The translations under genes and the position numbers were made by a program. A stretch of 16,823 nucleotides of DNA from Bacillota bacterium (GTDB lineage Bacteria; Bacillota; Clostridia; Christensenellales; Aristaeellaceae): contig JAEWTC010000005.1 in assembly GCA_023459675.1 (NCBI GenBank), forward strand, positions 1-16,823. Direction: 5' to 3'. The number at the start of each line of letters is the position of its first letter. The first letter of the stretch is position 1. A model generated the notes under the pieces. That model searched no databases, had not been told where the DNA came from, and saw nothing but the letters and a program-made list of their open reading frames with translations. Below are positions 14,117-16,823 of the stretch, piece by piece.

Positions 14117-15706
14117 ATGGTCTACAACAACAACCAGCCCCCGTACAATCAGCCCCCGTACAACCGGCCCGCGGCAGACAATCGGCAGCCCTCGTATCCG
14201 CCGCAGGGCGGGCAGAGGCCGGCCGGGTATCCGGGCGGAGGCTATCGGAACAATCGGAAGAAACGCGGCTTTGGCTGGCAGATGCTTAAGCTTTTGTTGG
14301 TTTTGGTGCTGTTGGGCGCAATCGGCGGCGGCATCTATATCGGGAAAATCTATATGGACGTTTCCCCGTATAAGTCCGTATTTCTGGACGGCGTAACCGT
14401 GGACGGCATCAACCTCGGCGGCATGACCTGGGCGCAGGGCGAGGAAGCGGTCCGCAATCAGATCAAGGATAAGCTCAATTCCTGGTATGTGCGGTTGAAA
14501 ACGCCCAACGGGCTGTACCGGGATATTACCACCGCGGATCTGGGCATCAGCCGCGACCCCTCGCAGGCGCTTGAGGCCGCGTGGGCGGTCGGCCACGCTG
14601 CGGACGCAAACGGAAAGCTGTCGGTCTTCGACCTGCAAAACGCGCTGCAAACGGCCCGCGCCAGCGGTTACAGCTTTTCAAGCGTAGAGTACGACGCGGA
14701 TACGTCCGTGATCGACACCATTTTGGACAGGCTGGAAACGGCGGCTTATATCGAGCCGCAGGACGCCCGTATGCTGCAGTTCAACCCCGAAAGCACCACC
14801 CAGCCCTTCACCTTCCAGCAGGAAGTTGTGGGCAGAAGGCTGAACACGGAGAGCATCAAGGCGGAAATCCTGCAGATGATCAATTCCTTTGAATCCGGCG
14901 AGGTGCTCATGGAGCCGGAAGCGCTCTACCCGTCCATTACGGTGGCGGATCTGGAAAAGTTCTACACGCTGCGCGGGCGGGCGACGACCCCCATCGACAA
15001 AAGCTCCACCGACGCGCGCAATGAAAACATCCGCGTCGCGTTTTCCAAGCTCAACGGGCAGATCATCAACGACGGGGCGAAGTTCTCCTTCAACGGCCTG
15101 GTGGGCAGGCGCACGCTGGAGAATGGGTTTTACCGCGCGTTTGAATACAACTACGGCGAGCTGGTTCTCGGCGTGGGCGGCGGCGTATGCCAGGCCAGCA
15201 CCACGGTGTACCTGGCGGCGATGAAGGCCGGCATGGACTTGCTGGAGCACACCCCGCACAGCCAGAAGGTCAGCTATACCGACCTGGGGATGGACGCCAC
15301 GGTGACCGATACGGTAGGCGCCTCCAAGGATATGTCGTTTCGCAATACTTCCGGCGGGCAGATTTTTATCGCCGCGCAGGTGATCAAGGACCCCAACAAC
15401 AGCAAGCGCCTGTGGTGCGAGGTGCGCATCTACGGGATGGATATGGGCGCAACCTCCTACGATCTGGCCGCCGAAACCGTCAAGGTGCTCCAGCCGCCCG
15501 CCGACCCGGTTATCGTCTATGACAGCAAGGGCGAGTATGTCACCTTTGAAGACCCGATTAAGGTACTGACCGAAGCATCCGTCGGCTATGTGGTGGATAC
15601 GTACCGCATCACCTATGAAAACGGCGCGGAGAAATCCCGCGATAAGATCACCAGCAGCACCTATCCGGCGCGCCAGCAGAAAATCGCCCAGTGGACGCAG
15701 CCGTAA
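14117..15706 (+). CDS. Membrane-anchored VanW-domain protein with possible G5-like C-terminus
   Basis: Cell-envelope protein of unknown biochemical role; VanW is named from vancomycin-resistance clusters but is widespread in Clostridia. The 529-residue protein starts with a cytosolic Asn/Pro/Tyr/Gly-rich tail (1-45) followed by basic residues. A single transmembrane segment (about 57-76) places the rest outside. Residues about 85-300 look like the peptidoglycan-binding-4 repeats that usually precede VanW. The VanW domain (about 300-430) has the hallmark GGGVCQASTTVYLAAMKAGMDLLEHTPHS with C358. The end (about 480-525) resembles a degenerate G5 domain. AAGGAGG lies six bases before the ATG. It is the last gene of the ftsH run and ends before a hairpin terminator shared with the convergent gene. 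It need not confer glycopeptide resistance: no vanH, vanA or vanX is present. Confidence 0.92.
   Translation: MVYNNNQPPYNQPPYNRPAADNRQPSYPPQGGQRPAGYPGGGYRNNRKKRGFGWQMLKLLLVLVLLGAIGGGIYIGKIYMDVSPYKSVFLDGVTVDGINLGGMTWAQGEEAVRNQIKDKLNSWYVRLKTPNGLYRDITTADLGISRDPSQALEAAWAVGHAADANGKLSVFDLQNALQTARASGYSFSSVEYDADTSVIDTILDRLETAAYIEPQDARMLQFNPESTTQPFTFQQEVVGRRLNTESIKAEILQMINSFESGEVLMEPEALYPSITVADLEKFYTLRGRATTPIDKSSTDARNENIRVAFSKLNGQIINDGAKFSFNGLVGRRTLENGFYRAFEYNYGELVLGVGGGVCQASTTVYLAAMKAGMDLLEHTPHSQKVSYTDLGMDATVTDTVGASKDMSFRNTSGGQIFIAAQVIKDPNNSKRLWCEVRIYGMDMGATSYDLAAETVKVLQPPADPVIVYDSKGEYVTFEDPIKVLTEASVGYVVDTYRITYENGAEKSRDKITSSTYPARQQKIAQWTQP
14135..14164 (+). repeat. Tandem 15-base repeat in the VanW-gene N-terminus
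   Basis: Two adjacent copies of CAGCCCCCGTACAA(T/C) encode the repeated peptide QPPYN. They differ only at the last base, a synonymous change, so copy number could vary between strains without breaking the frame. Confidence 0.75.
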
Positions 15707-15755
15707 CCGGCGGGAAACCGCGCGGCGATCAGCCCATATTGGCAAATAGTAAGAA

Positions 15756-15789
15756 GCCGCGCATGCTCAGCAGCGCGGCCCTTCTTTTT
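15756..15789. terminator. Shared terminator between the VanW and ttcA-like genes
   Basis: GCCGCGC and GCGCGGC pair across a loop that itself contains TGC-TCA-GCA. On the plus strand the stem is followed by CTTCTTTTT. On the minus strand it is followed by TTCTTACTATTT, which is weaker. The minus-strand stop codon of the ttcA-like gene (15767-15769) lies in the loop, so the hairpin overlaps that coding end. Confidence 0.8.
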
Positions 15790-16525
15790 CCCATAAGCTG
15801 TATTGATCGTCGTTCTTCAGCGCCGATAGCATCGTTTCTTCCAAATTCGGATACCGTTTGGCAAGCTCATGCAGCAGCTCCTTCATTTCCTGCCGCTTGG
15901 TGTTGCCGTTCGCCGGGCACGGGTTATGCAAAACCGGCAGCTCCAGCTTTTTCTGCATATGGATTACGTCTTTTTCGGGCATATAGATCATCGGCCGGAT
16001 CACGGTGATCTGGGAACGGCTCATATAGGTTTTCGGGTGAAACGTGTGGATGCGCCCTTCGAAAATCAGGCTCATCAGCAGCGTTTCCAGCGCGTCCTCC
16101 CGGTGGTGCGCAAGCGCCAGCTTGTTGCAGTTAAGCTCTTTGCTGATGTCGCAAAGCATCGCCCGGCGCATCTTGGCGCACAGGGGGCAGGGGCTGCGGT
16201 CGTTGCGCAGCTCGAATAAAATTTGGTACAGATCGGTATACCGCACGGTCAGCGGGATATCGTTTTCCTTGCAGAAGGCTTCGATGGCGCTGGTATCCGG
16301 CGGTGCGGCGCCCATGGTCAGCATCACGGCGTGCAGGCTGAAATCGGCGCGCACCCGGCGGTACAGCGAAAGGCCGTAGGTCATCAGCAGGCTGTCCTTG
16401 CCGCCGGATAACCCGATGGCGATCGTATCTCCGGGATCAATCAGGCGGTAATCCTGATCGGCGCGCCGTATGCGTCCAAGCGTCGTTTTCAAAAGGCCAT
16501 CCATTCCCTTCGGGTTGATCGCCAT
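15767..16525 (-). CDS. TtcA-like tRNA 2-thiocytidine biosynthesis protein
   Basis: PP-loop ATPase of the TtcA group, which thiolates cytidine 32 of tRNAs using an iron-sulphur cluster; the exact target here is inferred. The 252-residue product (counting from the first ATG) has the pyrophosphatase loop SGGKDS at 40-45, a CPLC pair (C113, C116), LALAHHREDALETLLM as the conserved GHH-like region, and NPCP with C203. The three cysteines match the cluster ligands of TtcA. It is a little shorter than Escherichia coli TtcA (about 311). The start is uncertain. The first ATG (complement of 16523-16525) has no ribosome binding site and directly abuts a -10 box, so M8 (complement of 16502-16504) is possible, giving 245 residues. 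It is convergent with the VanW gene and divergent from the next gene. Confidence 0.88.
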   Translation of the reverse strand: MAINPKGMDGLLKTTLGRIRRADQDYRLIDPGDTIAIGLSGGKDSLLMTYGLSLYRRVRADFSLHAVMLTMGAAPPDTSAIEAFCKENDIPLTVRYTDLYQILFELRNDRSPCPLCAKMRRAMLCDISKELNCNKLALAHHREDALETLLMSLIFEGRIHTFHPKTYMSRSQITVIRPMIYMPEKDVIHMQKKLELPVLHNPCPANGNTKRQEMKELLHELAKRYPNLEETMLSALKNDDQYSLWEKEGPRC

Positions 16526-16534
16526 ATTGTATCA
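16526..16534 (-). promoter_or_regulatory. Extended -10 promoter abutting the ttcA-like gene
   Basis: Read on the minus strand this is TGATACAAT, an extended -10 with a five-of-six hexamer. No good -35 is seen at 16 to 18 bases upstream. If used, transcription would begin inside the first few codons after the upstream ATG, which argues for the internal start M8 or for a different promoter. Confidence 0.45.
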
Positions 16535-16568
16535 CATCGCGCGGGGGATTGGAAAGCGCGGCGGCGGG

Positions 16569-16598
16569 ATGACAACCGCCCGCCGGTTATGCTATAAT
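16569..16598 (+). promoter_or_regulatory. Promoter of the terminal membrane-protein gene
   Basis: ATGACA (five of six) and a perfect TATAAT with a TGC extended -10 are separated by 18 bases. The start site would be near 16605, only about 15 bases before the ATG. An inverted repeat AACCG-CCCGC-CGGTT (16574-16588) lies between the two boxes. Confidence 0.75.
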
Positions 16599-16619
16599 TG
16601 GCGAAAAAGGGGGATGACT

Positions 16620-16823
16620 ATGCAAGGCGGAAAAGCAGGCGCGTCGAGGGCTTTCAAAGCGTTGGCATGGCTCTGCGCGCTGATGTTTCTCTTAAGCGTC
16701 GTCCCGTTGTACGCGATCGCGTTTTACAGCCATCCCCATTACGACGATTACGGCTTCTCCCAAAACGTCCGCCACGCGTGGCTTAACTCAGGCGACGTCG
16801 GAACGCTGATCCAAACCGTAGCG
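16620..16823 (+). CDS. Membrane protein, N-terminal fragment cut by the window end
   Basis: The first 68 codons of a longer gene. A short basic N-terminus (MQGGKAGASRAFK) leads into a hydrophobic segment (about 14-36, ALAWLCALMFLLSVVPLYAIAFY). An extracytoplasmic stretch, SHPHYDDYGFSQNVRHAW, follows. A His/Asp-Asp-Tyr-rich motif directly after the first membrane helix is typical of large polytopic membrane proteins of the DUF6056 or glycosyltransferase-C kind, but too little is visible to assign a family. AAGGGGGA lies five bases before the ATG and a good promoter lies just upstream, so the start is well supported. The frame is open to the last base. Confidence 0.8.
   Translation, partial: MQGGKAGASRAFKALAWLCALMFLLSVVPLYAIAFYSHPHYDDYGFSQNVRHAWLNSGDVGTLIQTVA

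Noticed and set aside
14117..15706. Vancomycin resistance locus
   Set aside because: Only the VanW domain is present; no vanH, vanA/B, vanX or two-component pair is nearby, and VanW proteins are common chromosomal genes in Clostridia.
16598..16786. A 62-codon frame near the window end starting at the last base of the -10 box
   Set aside because: It starts within the promoter, ahead of transcription. The overlapping frame from ATG 16620 has a good ribosome binding site and a clean membrane segment.
1..16823. CRISPR arrays, insertion sequences, integrase sites, tRNA or rRNA genes, or a defence system
   Set aside because: I looked for regularly spaced repeats, transposase or integrase motifs, cloverleaf sequences and nuclease or toxin modules and found none; gene spacing and composition are uniform.

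Overview
The window is a stretch of ordinary-looking bacterial chromosome, GC-rich and strongly G/C-biased at third codon positions. It most resembles a GC-rich member of the Bacillota, class Clostridia (inference). Reasons: dnaJ is followed by prmA, rsmE, mtaB and then rpsU, the downstream half of the Bacillota dnaK heat-shock cluster; ribosome binding sites are strong AAGGAGG types; several genes start with TTG or GTG; Rho carries a long N-terminal insertion; and a VanW-domain protein is present. I see no mobile element, CRISPR array, tRNA, rRNA or defence island. I did not find a clearly new multi-gene system; the interesting points are variants of known proteins and some regulatory structures.

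Layout. (1) 1-4466, plus strand: dnaJ, a small terminator, then a tightly packed run of prmA, rsmE, mtaB and a HIT-family gene. It covers chaperone, ribosomal protein and rRNA methylation, and tRNA t6A thiomethylation. (2) 4513-4875: rpsU (S21) as a single-gene unit with its own consensus promoter and terminator. A short out-of-frame ORF with a strong ribosome binding site overlaps its start. (3) 4967-5721: an unrecognised exported protein with its own near-consensus promoter. (4) 5748-8801: a Trm11-like methyltransferase (TTG start) and rho (TTG start), probably co-transcribed and closed by a strong hairpin terminator. (5) 8917-10981: a monocistronic phosphoenolpyruvate carboxykinase of the GTP type, with a palindrome across its -10 box and a strong terminator. 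(6) 11086-15789: ftsH, a PHP-domain phosphoesterase overlapping ftsH by one base, and a membrane-anchored VanW-domain protein. This run ends at a hairpin shared with the convergent gene. (7) 15767-16525, minus strand: a TtcA-like tRNA thiolation enzyme. (8) 16569-16823: a divergent promoter and the first 68 codons of a membrane protein cut by the window end.

Taken together this is housekeeping: protein folding and quality control (DnaJ, FtsH), ribosome and tRNA modification (PrmA, RsmE, MtaB, TtcA-like, Trm11-like, S21), transcription termination (Rho), central carbon flux (PEPCK) and envelope functions (VanW protein, exported protein). The points most worth a second look are the changed P-loop and Q-loop of Rho with its Tyr/Arg-rich insert, the missing canonical guanine-binding loop in the PEPCK, the overlapping ORF at rpsU, and the 5' end of the ttcA-like gene, where a -10 box abuts the first ATG.
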